DNA of 64,000 nt from Pseudomonadales bacterium (GTDB lineage Bacteria; Pseudomonadota; Gammaproteobacteria; Pseudomonadales; UBA5518), in NCBI GenBank assembly GCA_024234165.1, contig JACKOP010000004.1, forward strand, positions 224,501 through 288,500, given 5' to 3'. Positions within the stretch are counted from its first letter, which is position 1, and the number at the start of each line of letters is the position of its first letter. The translations under genes and the position numbers were made by a program. Below, in pieces: positions 7,420 through 16,345 of this stretch. A model generated the notes under the pieces. The model was not told the DNA's origin. It searched no databases and saw nothing but the letters and a program-made list of their open reading frames with translations.

Positions 7420-9138
7420 ATGCTAATCACTCTGAAAAAGCTCCGAGCAATCCTTACGCCGGGCGAGCAGCGCCAGGCAGTGTGGATGCTTTTCATAGCA
7501 CTGTTAATGGCAATGGCTGAAATGGTCAGCGTGATTTCAATTATGCCATTCCTATCCGTGCTGACGCGCCCGGGTATAGTTGAACAAAATCCTTGGCTTC
7601 ATCGACTTTACAGTTACACGGGATTTCCAGAGCCGCATACATTCATATTTGCCCTCGGCGCCGCGTCAATTGTACTCGTCGCCGGATCGTCCTTATTCAA
7701 GACAGTCACTCAGCATCTTCTTAATCGATTTGTTCAGCTTCTGCGACATTCCATCAGTCATCGCCTCCTTGCGACATACCTGCGTCAGCCATACGAATTT
7801 TTTCTTGATCGCCATAGCGCCGACCTGTCAAAAGCCATCCTGACCGATGTCGACCTCCTTCTCGGAAGCCTAATCCAACCCTTATCCCAACTCATAGTGC
7901 AAGGGATAATCGTGATTACCATACTGATTTTGATATTTTCCTATGATGCACCCACCGCACTGATTACAACCTTGGTGGTCGGCAGCCTGTACGGCTCCCT
8001 GTATGCATTGATTCGACGGCGACTACGCAGAATGGGTGAGGAACTGCAAGACGTTAACGAACAGCGCTATCGGGCGTGTAGCGAATCATTGCATGGGGTT
8101 CGCGACATTAAGATAAATCACGCAGAATCCGCATATTTGGACCGATACTATCAGGCTTCTCGCACGCAAGCTCGACATCTGGCAGCGACTGATACGCTCA
8201 GCCAGGTTCCGCTTTATTTCGTGGAGTCCATTGCTTACAGCGGACTCATCCTTATTGCCCTGATGCTACTGAACAAAACGGGAGATGTTGCTCATATCAT
8301 GCCAGCGCTGGGCTTATATGCGTTTGCCGCATATCGCATGCTACCTGCCGCACAGCTCATGTACCGAGGTTTTGCTCGTCTGGAATTTTCATTGGCATCG
8401 CTTAATGCGATTTACGACGATCTCACATTATCCGGCTCAATGACAACACAAACAGATGCCACTGCAATGCCGGTATCGGTAAAATCGGAAATCAGACTCC
8501 GTGGGATCAAATACTCTTATCCTTCCAACCCTGACAAATTCGTTCTGGACGAGTTCAACTTGGTCATTCCCGTGAATACCAGCATCGGCATCGCGGGAGC
8601 CAGTGGCTCCGGCAAAAGCACAATCATGGATATTCTGCTCGGATTATTGAGACCTCAAGCCGGGAGCGTGATCGTTGATGGAGCAGTCATTACAGATGAT
8701 GATATTTCGACCTGGCAGCGCTCTATCGGCTATGTACCACAACACATTTATCTGGTTGATGCGAGCATCGCCGAGAACATCGCCTTCGGAGTTCCGAGGT
8801 GCGACATTGACATGGCATCCGTCAAGCGCGCGGCGTGTGCCGCCCAAATCCATGACTTCGTTATCGCAGAACTCCCGAACGGCTATGCAACCACTGTCGG
8901 CGATCGCGGAATTCGATTATCGGGTGGCCAACGGCAACGGATTGCGATCGCACGAGCACTGTATAGGGATCCTCCCATACTCTTCATGGATGAAGCCACA
9001 TCCGCGCTTGATCACCAGACAGAGACGGCTGTAAATGAGGCAATCCGATTCTTGTCTGGCCGCAAGACCATTGTTGTTATTGCGCACAGGGAAAGCAGCT
9101 TGAAATACTGCAATCATATCATTTCAGTAGGAAAGTAA
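7420..9138 (+). CDS. ABC exporter, fused permease-ATPase, PglK/MsbA-like
   Basis: A 572-residue half-transporter: about six membrane segments in residues 1-310, then a nucleotide-binding domain with Walker A GASGSGKST (about 394-402), signature LSGGQRQR (about 500), Walker B ILFMDEATS (about 522) and a switch His in VVIAHRES. Size and position next to glycosyltransferases match PglK-type flippases, which turn lipid-linked oligosaccharides to the periplasm. A peptide or lipid exporter is possible but fits the context less well. Last gene of the rightward arm; it converges on the asparagine synthase gene 51 bases away, and I see no clear hairpin terminator between them. Confidence 0.85.
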   Translation: MLITLKKLRAILTPGEQRQAVWMLFIALLMAMAEMVSVISIMPFLSVLTRPGIVEQNPWLHRLYSYTGFPEPHTFIFALGAASIVLVAGSSLFKTVTQHLLNRFVQLLRHSISHRLLATYLRQPYEFFLDRHSADLSKAILTDVDLLLGSLIQPLSQLIVQGIIVITILILIFSYDAPTALITTLVVGSLYGSLYALIRRRLRRMGEELQDVNEQRYRACSESLHGVRDIKINHAESAYLDRYYQASRTQARHLAATDTLSQVPLYFVESIAYSGLILIALMLLNKTGDVAHIMPALGLYAFAAYRMLPAAQLMYRGFARLEFSLASLNAIYDDLTLSGSMTTQTDATAMPVSVKSEIRLRGIKYSYPSNPDKFVLDEFNLVIPVNTSIGIAGASGSGKSTIMDILLGLLRPQAGSVIVDGAVITDDDISTWQRSIGYVPQHIYLVDASIAENIAFGVPRCDIDMASVKRAACAAQIHDFVIAELPNGYATTVGDRGIRLSGGQRQRIAIARALYRDPPILFMDEATSALDHQTETAVNEAIRFLSGRKTIVVIAHRESSLKYCNHIISVGK

Positions 9139-9189
9139 TAGTGACAATTTGCGACTCGCAGATCAAATACATTGGCCTCGCTCGCCGAC

Positions 9190-11217
9190 CTACCCACCTA
9201 TCATGGCGGCAGATCCGACATCAACTGCAAAGCGGTCGATCCAGTCACTGAAACTGATGACTCTCCACGGCAAGAAACTGAAGCGCGCTTGACCGTGCAT
9301 CATCTCTTGCAACAACGAATGGATTTGTGGTCGGATGATTCCATGGGACGTTTCGATAGCACTATCGATTGCAGTCTCGAAGCGCCGTGCTCCGGTCGAT
9401 TTCAACCAGAACTCCTCCGCTGTCGCAAACCCGATTTTGTCCTTCCTGCACCGAATCGATTCGGGCAACACGCCATACATCGCCTCTCGCAATACGCGCT
9501 TGGTGACACCCCGGTGGAGCTTGTATCGAGCCGGCAACCCAAGAACGAACTCCACCAGATCATGATCAAGAAACGGCATCCGCGCCTCCACGGAGTGTGC
9601 CATTGAGCTTCTGTCTTCCCAATGGAGCAACATCGGTAAGTTAGTGCGCCGGAGCTGTGCAGCCGACAGACCTTGTACCGTAGAATTTCGGACGCCTGAC
9701 GAGACAAATGGATCACGGGGAACTGCTTGCAGTCGCGCGAGATCCAGCCAGCTTGGTTCGTGAGGAAAGAGTCCGAGCAGAGCAGCCCCAGCCCTCACGA
9801 GTCGAGGGGGAAAAACATGGTGGCATGTCATGATTGCAAGCGATCGCATCTTGATATCATGATTTTGTAAAGCGGCTAAAGCGTCCCGACCGAACTCGAG
9901 TAACGCGCCTCGTTTCAGTTGCTCCCCCAGCGAGGCTCCAAAAAAGTTAAAATATCCGCCGAAAAGTTCATCGGCGCCTTGTCCGTCCAGCATCACGCGG
10001 ATCTGCTCTTCTGCTGCAAGCTGAAACACACTCCATTGTGCATGTATGCTCGTGGACCCGTACGGCTCATCCTGATGCCAAACAATCTGACGGCGCTGGT
10101 CAAAAACCTCATCCATCCGGGGCATCACGGTCTTCGATTCCAGACCTGTGTGTCGTATCACCTCGTCAATCCATCTCCCTTCATCCACAAGCGATGATTC
10201 GGAGCGGGCCGAAAACGTCAGTTGCGATCCATTCATGCCGCGATCCTGTCGGATCGATTTCAGAAGGCATACAATCGAAGAGGAATCCAGCCCGCCCGAC
10301 AGACACGAACCCACGGGGATATCCGAACGCATGTGCCGTGCGACCGAATTGGTCAAAAGATCACGTACGGCACTGGTCGCGACGTCAAAGCCTGGAGGAA
10401 TGGATGCCGTTGGCAATTCGTACCAACTGGTTATCGGAACCGCACGGCCCGAAGAGCCGCGTCCGACCCATTCATCCACGTCGAGCCTGGCAAAGCAGCC
10501 AGCGGGCAACTGCATGACACCTTCGAACATCGTCTCGTCTGTATGATCAGCAATGCCCCACACCAGAAAATCGTAAAGGCGCTGACCGTTTCCTTTCGCA
10601 CTCCAGCCCGGAATCGCAGTGAACTGCTTGATTTCAGATCCAAATGCAAACACGCCAGACGGCGAGACCCAGTAATACAGCGGCTTGATACCGAAGCGAT
10701 CGCGCGCCAGAAACAGCTCTCGTCGACTGGTATCGTAGATTGCGAATGCCCACATCCCATTGAACCGCTGGAGACACGCCGGCCCCCATTCCGCATAGGC
10801 CGCGAGTATTACCTCCGTGTCTGTGCGGGAAACAAAGCTATGCCCCAGGGATTCCAACTGCAGGCGCAATTCGGGAAAGTTGTATATTTCGCCATTATAA
10901 GTAATCCACAAGTGCCCCTTGTAGCACATCGGCTGATGCCCGGCAGCAGACAGGTCCATGATCGCAAGGCGCCGATGACCCAGCGCCACACCTGCAAACG
11001 CTTCACCGTTGGGAGACGATGATGCTGCTGCGAGGCTGGAATTTTCCTGCCGAACTGCCTCTGCTGTTTCCGGGCCAAAGAGCGACTGCACTCCCGTTTC
11101 CGTCTGGACCAGGAATCCCTCATCATCTGGCCCCCGGTGGGCAACCAGTTTGTTCATCGCCAATATCACGTCCCTGGACATGGGGACTGGCGACAATAGC
11201 CCGGAAATGCCACACAT
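9190..11217 (-). CDS. asnB: Asparagine synthase (glutamine-hydrolysing) family
   Basis: A 675-residue protein. It begins MCGISGLL, so Cys2 becomes the N-terminal nucleophile of the class II glutaminase domain, followed by AHRGPDDEGF and GHRRLAIMDLS. The synthetase domain has the PP-loop SCLSGGLDSSSI at about residues 304-315. Members of this size next to glycosyltransferases usually amidate a carboxyl group on a sugar or peptide rather than making free asparagine. Here it could amidate the uronic acid made by the WbpB-type pathway (inference). It is the last gene of the leftward glycan operon. Confidence 0.9.
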   Translation of the reverse strand: MCGISGLLSPVPMSRDVILAMNKLVAHRGPDDEGFLVQTETGVQSLFGPETAEAVRQENSSLAAASSSPNGEAFAGVALGHRRLAIMDLSAAGHQPMCYKGHLWITYNGEIYNFPELRLQLESLGHSFVSRTDTEVILAAYAEWGPACLQRFNGMWAFAIYDTSRRELFLARDRFGIKPLYYWVSPSGVFAFGSEIKQFTAIPGWSAKGNGQRLYDFLVWGIADHTDETMFEGVMQLPAGCFARLDVDEWVGRGSSGRAVPITSWYELPTASIPPGFDVATSAVRDLLTNSVARHMRSDIPVGSCLSGGLDSSSIVCLLKSIRQDRGMNGSQLTFSARSESSLVDEGRWIDEVIRHTGLESKTVMPRMDEVFDQRRQIVWHQDEPYGSTSIHAQWSVFQLAAEEQIRVMLDGQGADELFGGYFNFFGASLGEQLKRGALLEFGRDALAALQNHDIKMRSLAIMTCHHVFPPRLVRAGAALLGLFPHEPSWLDLARLQAVPRDPFVSSGVRNSTVQGLSAAQLRRTNLPMLLHWEDRSSMAHSVEARMPFLDHDLVEFVLGLPARYKLHRGVTKRVLREAMYGVLPESIRCRKDKIGFATAEEFWLKSTGARRFETAIDSAIETSHGIIRPQIHSLLQEMMHGQARFSFLPWRVISFSDWIDRFAVDVGSAAMIGG

Positions 11218-11227
11218 GCGGACTTCC

Positions 11228-12364
11228 CTATTTCGCTTCTAGATTGGATGCAACAAGCATTTCGAATCTCTGCGCATACGTGGAAAACGCGAGCGACTGC
11301 GCTGCCGCATGAGCGTTCTGCTTGTATCTCCAGCAATCATCTTCAGTCATATGATTCAGGGCAGTTGCAAAATTTTTGGCATCAAAATCATCGGACACCA
11401 CGCCAAGCCCATGATCATGGACATAACGCATCATCTCGGGTGAAGGGCCAATCGCAACGGCAAGCCGTGCCTGTACAAATTCGAAAAACTTGTTTGGCAA
11501 CGCATGAGCATAATTGAAATTCATCGGCGGCAGCAGAAAGATTCCCACATCGAAACGGTTCGTGGCCCTGCATATCTCCGTAACAGGTACCGGTTCGGCA
11601 AACCGAATCCGGTGGTATTCCGCAGCGCGTCGCTTGAGTTTTTCCAGATATCCTTGCGGTCCGGGAAGCAACATGAATGTCAGGGCAAATCGATCATCCA
11701 GGTATGCGAACATGTCAACCATCCGCTCCAGGCAGCGCGAGGGCAGCGCCAATCCGTGATGCACCAGCTCGATGCGACCCGGCTCGGGTACAACCGGATC
11801 CAGATCTACCGAATCGCAGGCGTTAGGGAAGACGGAAACGGCATCGCAATAATGTTTGCGATATTCCTCAGCGATACCTTCAGACACTGTGGTCACTCCC
11901 GCACACATCCGCATATACCGGGCACATAGGTAACGACGATAAGGAGCAATCAGAATCCGCCAGAACAGTTGGTCGTCGAATTCCGCAGGTGCATATTCAT
12001 GAGCATCGAGGATCACTGGCGACTGCTGCGCCAATGTCAAGGCTAGTGGCAGGCATTCGAGATCATTCGCCACCACGAGGTCGAAGTGGTCGCCACCCAA
12101 CCTCGCGAGGGCATCACGCACCAGGGTCTGGGACCAATAGCACGCATCGAATGCTCTGACGCCCAGTCGAAACGCTGTGAGCAGCCGATCCGTCAGACTA
12201 CGCTTGCAGCCTTCGCCCAACGCCACGTGGTCAATATTTTCAAAGGGATTCGATCCTGGCGATGCGAGCACGACCCTTCCGTGTTTTGCTACCAGGCTGC
12301 ACTGACGCCGCACACGAGGATCACGAGCAACATCGCTGAATGTGAGTACAAGAATCCGCTTCAC
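11228..12364 (-). CDS. Family 4 glycosyltransferase
   Basis: About 378 residues from a GTG at 12364 (V/MKRILVLTFSDVARDPRVRRQ), which overlaps the previous stop codon by four bases (12361-12364); the longer frame runs back into the neighbouring gene and is rejected. SDVARDPRVRRQ is the N-terminal signature seen in a GT4 subgroup. The C-terminal half (ALPNKFFEFVQARLAVAIGP) is the donor-binding end, where the usual EX7E is partly replaced. It ends ten bases before the asparagine synthase start. Donor unknown. Confidence 0.82.
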   Translation of the reverse strand: MKRILVLTFSDVARDPRVRRQCSLVAKHGRVVLASPGSNPFENIDHVALGEGCKRSLTDRLLTAFRLGVRAFDACYWSQTLVRDALARLGGDHFDLVVANDLECLPLALTLAQQSPVILDAHEYAPAEFDDQLFWRILIAPYRRYLCARYMRMCAGVTTVSEGIAEEYRKHYCDAVSVFPNACDSVDLDPVVPEPGRIELVHHGLALPSRCLERMVDMFAYLDDRFALTFMLLPGPQGYLEKLKRRAAEYHRIRFAEPVPVTEICRATNRFDVGIFLLPPMNFNYAHALPNKFFEFVQARLAVAIGPSPEMMRYVHDHGLGVVSDDFDAKNFATALNHMTEDDCWRYKQNAHAAAQSLAFSTYAQRFEMLVASNLEAK

Positions 12365-13734
12365 GAACGAACCATCCAATCCGGGCGCAGGAGAGAATCG
12401 GGTTGCTCTCCGAGCAATCGATACAGCGCATCCCCACACCGTTCTGAATCCACAAATTCGCGCGTCGATGCAAGCACGTATTTTTCTTCCGTGGCAGAAT
12501 GCGATGCCAATCGCTCAATTTCCTTTGCAAGCTCCGAAACATCATCCCCGAAATCCAGGCCACGCTCGCTGCGAGCCAGCATCGCAGCAGTCGAAGGATC
12601 CTTTTTTGTTCCCATCGACAGAATGCGCGTGCCCGAGACCAGATATTCAAACAGCTTCGATGTCAGGATTCCTGCATGACCGTCGGCACAGAAATTAAAA
12701 AAGATCAGAACGCCTGCGTCCCGCTGCATTCGCAATGCGAGATCACGCGAGACCTGTCCGGGTTGATCCAGGATATCGGTCATTCCGTAATGACTCGCGA
12801 GTTCCCGGATACTTGATTGGGACTTCCCGGCGAACACCATGCGAAGGCGTGCAAACTCCGTCGGCGCGCGGCTGCGTACCAGCGCAAGCGCCCTGAAGAG
12901 GATTTCCGGATCTTGTCCAACTGGATAAACCGTCCCGGTATACACGAGGCGAACACATTCGTCCGAGGGAAAAGCCGGAGTGGCATCCAGGTGGCGCCAC
13001 ATATCCAGATCGATCGTATTATGTATCACTTCGACCTGGCGACCGTGTCGCGACGCCAGGCGAGCCGCCAACCCGTCGCTGACCGTGGTGATCACGTCAG
13101 CGTTATGACAGAAAACGGCTTCCAGGTAACGTTCCAGCGACGTAAAAGGGAACAAACCTGGATAGATATGATTATCCACCCAAAGGTCTCTGTAATCGGA
13201 AATCCATCGTCGGGCGCGGCCGCGACGCCGCAAGTAGTAGCCGACGAGGTGACAGGCATAAGGACCATGCGTGCTTATCACGACATCCCAGCGTCGTCCC
13301 CTGATTCGCCATAATGCCGCGAGCATCCATAGATCATGGTGGTCCGGCATTCGTGCAGACGTGAAGACTCCTCGCGATCGACGCAGCCAGCTTGTCAGCC
13401 GTGCAATCATTCCCGGTCGATGCTGCGATCGCTCCCCTCTGCCACTTCCTGGCTCCGCAAATGGGGAATCCAGTCGGGCTATCAGTCTGCTGCCGGGGAC
13501 CGCAACCCGAATCAGTTCGCCAGGCGGAACCGTTAGATCATAGCCCTGCAGACTTCCCTCACGTATTGCTGTGGTCAACACAGAAACAACGCATCCTCGC
13601 TGCGACAGCAGGCGTGCCCACTGAGCGGGCCTTGTGGCCGCAACGGAATTCACTGGAGGGTAATGGGCAGCAACAATCAACACCCGCATTGGTGATGCAT
13701 CGAGTCGACTGCCGTTGCTGGCCGTATCAGTCAT
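12361..13734 (-). CDS. Family 4 glycosyltransferase (FucNAc/QuiNAc-transferase-like)
   Basis: A 457-residue GT-B enzyme. MRVLIVAAHYPPVNSVAATR is the classical acceptor-side N-terminus (PPxxSVAATR pattern). Later come WISDYRDLWVDN, DVITTVSDGLAARL and HNTIDLDMW, typical of WbpH/WbuB-like enzymes that add an N-acetyl sugar. The C-terminus (KLFEYLVSGTRILSMG) is the donor site. The start overlaps the aminotransferase stop by four bases, so it belongs to a tightly coupled operon. Specificity is inferred only from resemblance. Confidence 0.85.
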   Translation of the reverse strand: MTDTASNGSRLDASPMRVLIVAAHYPPVNSVAATRPAQWARLLSQRGCVVSVLTTAIREGSLQGYDLTVPPGELIRVAVPGSRLIARLDSPFAEPGSGRGERSQHRPGMIARLTSWLRRSRGVFTSARMPDHHDLWMLAALWRIRGRRWDVVISTHGPYACHLVGYYLRRRGRARRWISDYRDLWVDNHIYPGLFPFTSLERYLEAVFCHNADVITTVSDGLAARLASRHGRQVEVIHNTIDLDMWRHLDATPAFPSDECVRLVYTGTVYPVGQDPEILFRALALVRSRAPTEFARLRMVFAGKSQSSIRELASHYGMTDILDQPGQVSRDLALRMQRDAGVLIFFNFCADGHAGILTSKLFEYLVSGTRILSMGTKKDPSTAAMLARSERGLDFGDDVSELAKEIERLASHSATEEKYVLASTREFVDSERCGDALYRLLGEQPDSLLRPDWMVRS

Positions 13735-14828
13735 CCATTGATGGACCAGTATTCGCGTATGACGTGCCCAATCCGCGCGATATCGTCTCGCTGCAAGTAC
13801 GGATGCATCGGCAGGCTGAGCACTTCAGCCGCCGCCCGCTCTGCGGCCGGCATGGACGAAGCCGACCGGATCGCGCCCTGCTGATGCAGCGCCATCGGGT
13901 AGTGGACTGCTGTAGGGATTCCCGATTGCCGCAACGCGGCGGCAAGCGAATCACGCCCTTCCACGCGTATCGTGTATTGTGCCCAGACACTGACATTGCC
14001 TTCTGCGACGCAAGGCAACGTCAGCGGCAAACCGTCCAATTCTTCTCCATACCACCCTGCGACCTGTGCTCTTGCTGCGATTTCATCTTCAAAGACCGTC
14101 AGCTTTTCCAGCAATACGGCCGCCTGCAGTGTGTCGAGCCGACTGTTCATGCCGATATGTTCATGATGGTAGCGGCGAGTCTGTCCGTGCTGGGAAAGAG
14201 CGAGCAGACGCTCTCCGAGACCGGAATCCCGGCTGAAAATCGCACCACCATCACCAAAACAACCGAGGGGTTTGCTCGGAAAAAAGGATGTACATGCAAT
14301 ATCGCTCAGCGAGCACGACCGCTTTCCCTTGTACGTTGCACCAAAGCTCTGCGCGGCATCCTCGATCAGGGCCAGGCCCCGTGATGACTTGATGTCAGTC
14401 AATGTATCGAGATCCGGGCATTGCCCGAACAATGACACCATGATGATCGCTCGCGTACGTGCCGTGATCGCTCGCTCAACCAACGCGACATCCATGCAGA
14501 ACGTCACGGGATCGATATCAACGAAAACTGGTTCTGCTCCAACCAGCAAGACCGCTTCTGCGGTAGCGAAGAACGAAAAGGCGGGAACGATCACTTCATC
14601 GCCTCGGCCGACGCCGAGAGCCATCAATGACAGTTGCAGCGCATCGGTCCCATTCGCACAGGATACACAATGAGGAACACCCACGAAGGACGATAACAGG
14701 CGTTCGAGTTCATCGACCTCCGGACCCCGAATGAACATCCCATGATCAACAACCTTCGTCATCCGCGAATCGATTCCACGTCGAAGACGGCGTGTCTGAG
14801 CCGCAATACCTGCAAACTCGATACTCAT
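13731..14828 (-). CDS. DegT/DnrJ/EryC1-type sugar aminotransferase (WbpE-like)
   Basis: About 365 residues from ATG 14828 (MSIEFAGIAAQTRRLR), which overlaps the acetyltransferase stop by four bases. GPEVDELERLLSSFVG, CANGTDALQLSLMALG and the PLP-lysine region TSFFPSKPLGCFGDGGA identify the sugar aminotransferase fold. Together with the adjacent oxidoreductase and acetyltransferase it reproduces the WbpB-WbpE-WbpD trio, which converts UDP-GlcNAcA to the 2,3-diacetamido uronic acid in Pseudomonas. PLP enzyme, cytoplasmic. The assignment rests on gene order plus motifs. Confidence 0.87.
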   Translation of the reverse strand: MSIEFAGIAAQTRRLRRGIDSRMTKVVDHGMFIRGPEVDELERLLSSFVGVPHCVSCANGTDALQLSLMALGVGRGDEVIVPAFSFFATAEAVLLVGAEPVFVDIDPVTFCMDVALVERAITARTRAIIMVSLFGQCPDLDTLTDIKSSRGLALIEDAAQSFGATYKGKRSCSLSDIACTSFFPSKPLGCFGDGGAIFSRDSGLGERLLALSQHGQTRRYHHEHIGMNSRLDTLQAAVLLEKLTVFEDEIAARAQVAGWYGEELDGLPLTLPCVAEGNVSVWAQYTIRVEGRDSLAAALRQSGIPTAVHYPMALHQQGAIRSASSMPAAERAAAEVLSLPMHPYLQRDDIARIGHVIREYWSING

Positions 14829-15412
14829 GCCGACACCTCGGTTACCATCCCATCCATCAATCGATATCGTTCCCCCGTGCGAGGACACGTTGCCGTATTA
14901 TCCACCTCGTTTGAAAAATTCAATCTTTCTCCCACACGACTGACCCATCCCGTTCTGCGTGCAGGCACTCCGGTTACCAACTCGAAATCAGCAACGTCAT
15001 GCGTTACCACGGCTCCTGCACCGATCAGGGCATAGCGTCCGATTGTGACGCCGCAGACGATCGTACAATTCGCCCCGAGACTCGCCCCTCGCATGACTCG
15101 CGTTACCCGGAACTCGGCCTTTCGGTCGACGAACGCTCGGGGATTGATTACGTTGGTAAATACCGCACTGGGACCGCAGAACACATCATCTTCGAGAACC
15201 ACACCATCGAAAACCGACACATTGTTCTGGATCTTTACGTTGTTTCCGATCACGACTCCGGGACCAACGTAAACCCCTTGACCCAATATGCAACTTCTCC
15301 CGATGCTCGCTCCCGAACACACATGAACCCAATGCCATACCCTTGTGCCATCTCCAATGGCAGCATCCGCATCGACGATCGCGCTCGGATGCAACACAGG
15401 ACCGTTCAACAT
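14825..15412 (-). CDS. Left-handed beta-helix N-acetyltransferase (WbpD-like)
   Basis: About 195 residues. I start it at ATG 15412 (MLNGPVLHPSAIVDADA), which overlaps the stop of the oxidoreductase gene by seven bases; the longer frame would duplicate that gene's end. The body is a run of hexapeptide repeats (IGDGTRVWHWVHV, ILGQGVYVGPGVVIGNNVKI). GASLGANCTIVCGVTIGRYA then GAGAVVTHDVADFELVTGVP are the acetyl-CoA site seen in WbpD/WlbB. It would acetylate the 3-amino sugar produced by the DegT-type enzyme. A short rubredoxin-like tail ends in DGMVTEVSA. Confidence 0.87.
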   Translation of the reverse strand: MLNGPVLHPSAIVDADAAIGDGTRVWHWVHVCSGASIGRSCILGQGVYVGPGVVIGNNVKIQNNVSVFDGVVLEDDVFCGPSAVFTNVINPRAFVDRKAEFRVTRVMRGASLGANCTIVCGVTIGRYALIGAGAVVTHDVADFELVTGVPARRTGWVSRVGERLNFSNEVDNTATCPRTGERYRLMDGMVTEVSA

Positions 15413-16335
15413 ATTCCACCTTCCGGCAGTGCTGCTGGGTTCAACGCACAATTACGGATCTGGTGAGCCAACACGATCGATGGCTCGACATCGTCGATCC
15501 GAAAGCCACCCTTTTCGATCGCATGTCGATATGCCTGCGTATGGAGATCGACGAACCCGTCCGAAAACTCGACCGGATTGCCATCGACCGTAAGCTGGCG
15601 GAACGCCGTCCTGGCGCGCCCCCGACGCGTACAGTCGGCTGGATCGGCAGAGAGGTGCCAACGTACATGAGCCCTGGCCAGCTCGAGCCTTCCCGCCGCT
15701 CGCAACGGCTCACGTATGGCGACTTCGCTGTGACGAACAGGGCCGAACAGCCACAACAGCAGGTCGAACAGGTGAATGCCAATATTGGTCGCAATTCCTC
15801 CGCTCTTGGCCTCATCGCCCTTCCATGAAGCGAGATACCATTTTCCGCGCGGAGTCACATAAACCAGATCGACCTCGTGGTGTCTCTCAGGCCCTGTCAT
15901 CAGGTCTTCGCGCAACTGGAGCAGCGCCGGGTGCAGGCGCAGCTGCAGCACACAGGCAACTCGCCTGCCCGTCACGATTTCCATTTCCTTCAGGCCATCC
16001 AGATTCCATGGATTCAGCACGAGTGGCTTCTCGCAAACCGCATTCGCTCCGCAGCGCAAGGCAAACCGGACATGAGCATCGTGAAGGTAATTCGGTGAGC
16101 AGACGGAAACATAATCGATGCGCTGGTTGCCGCCACGCCGCTGCAGTTTGTCTACATGGCGGTCGAAACGCTCGAACTCGGTAAAAAAGTGCGCATTTGG
16201 AAAATAGCTGTCGAGCACACCCACCGAATCGCTCGGATCGTACGCAACAACGAGATCATTACCGGATTCACTGATGGCACGCATATGTCGCGGCGCCACA
16301 TACCCCGCCGCACCAATCAACGCAAAGTTGGCCAC
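15406..16335 (-). CDS. Gfo/Idh/MocA oxidoreductase (WbpB/WlbA-like)
   Basis: A 309-residue protein. MANFALIGAAGYVAPRHMRAI is the Rossmann start characteristic of WbpB/WlbA, with the PRHM motif. CSPNYLHDAHVRFAL and AVCEKPLVLNPWN carry the EKP catalytic lysine. GGIATNIGIHLFDLLLWLFG is the usual C-terminal helix. In Pseudomonas and Bordetella this enzyme oxidises UDP-GlcNAc uronic acid at C3 for transamination. No WbpA-type UDP-GlcNAc 6-dehydrogenase is in the window, so that step must be encoded elsewhere if the pathway runs. Confidence 0.87.
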   Translation of the reverse strand: MANFALIGAAGYVAPRHMRAISESGNDLVVAYDPSDSVGVLDSYFPNAHFFTEFERFDRHVDKLQRRGGNQRIDYVSVCSPNYLHDAHVRFALRCGANAVCEKPLVLNPWNLDGLKEMEIVTGRRVACVLQLRLHPALLQLREDLMTGPERHHEVDLVYVTPRGKWYLASWKGDEAKSGGIATNIGIHLFDLLLWLFGPVRHSEVAIREPLRAAGRLELARAHVRWHLSADPADCTRRGRARTAFRQLTVDGNPVEFSDGFVDLHTQAYRHAIEKGGFRIDDVEPSIVLAHQIRNCALNPAALPEGGIC

Positions 16336-16345
16336 GCGAGCCCCC

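Noticed and set aside
9139..9189. Hairpin terminator between the ABC exporter and asparagine synthase genes
   Set aside because: No stem followed by a T run is visible in either direction.
12365..12439. Upstream start for the GT4 gene ending at 11228
   Set aside because: It would overlap 75 bases of the preceding gene; the GTG at 12364 with GTGA overlap is better.
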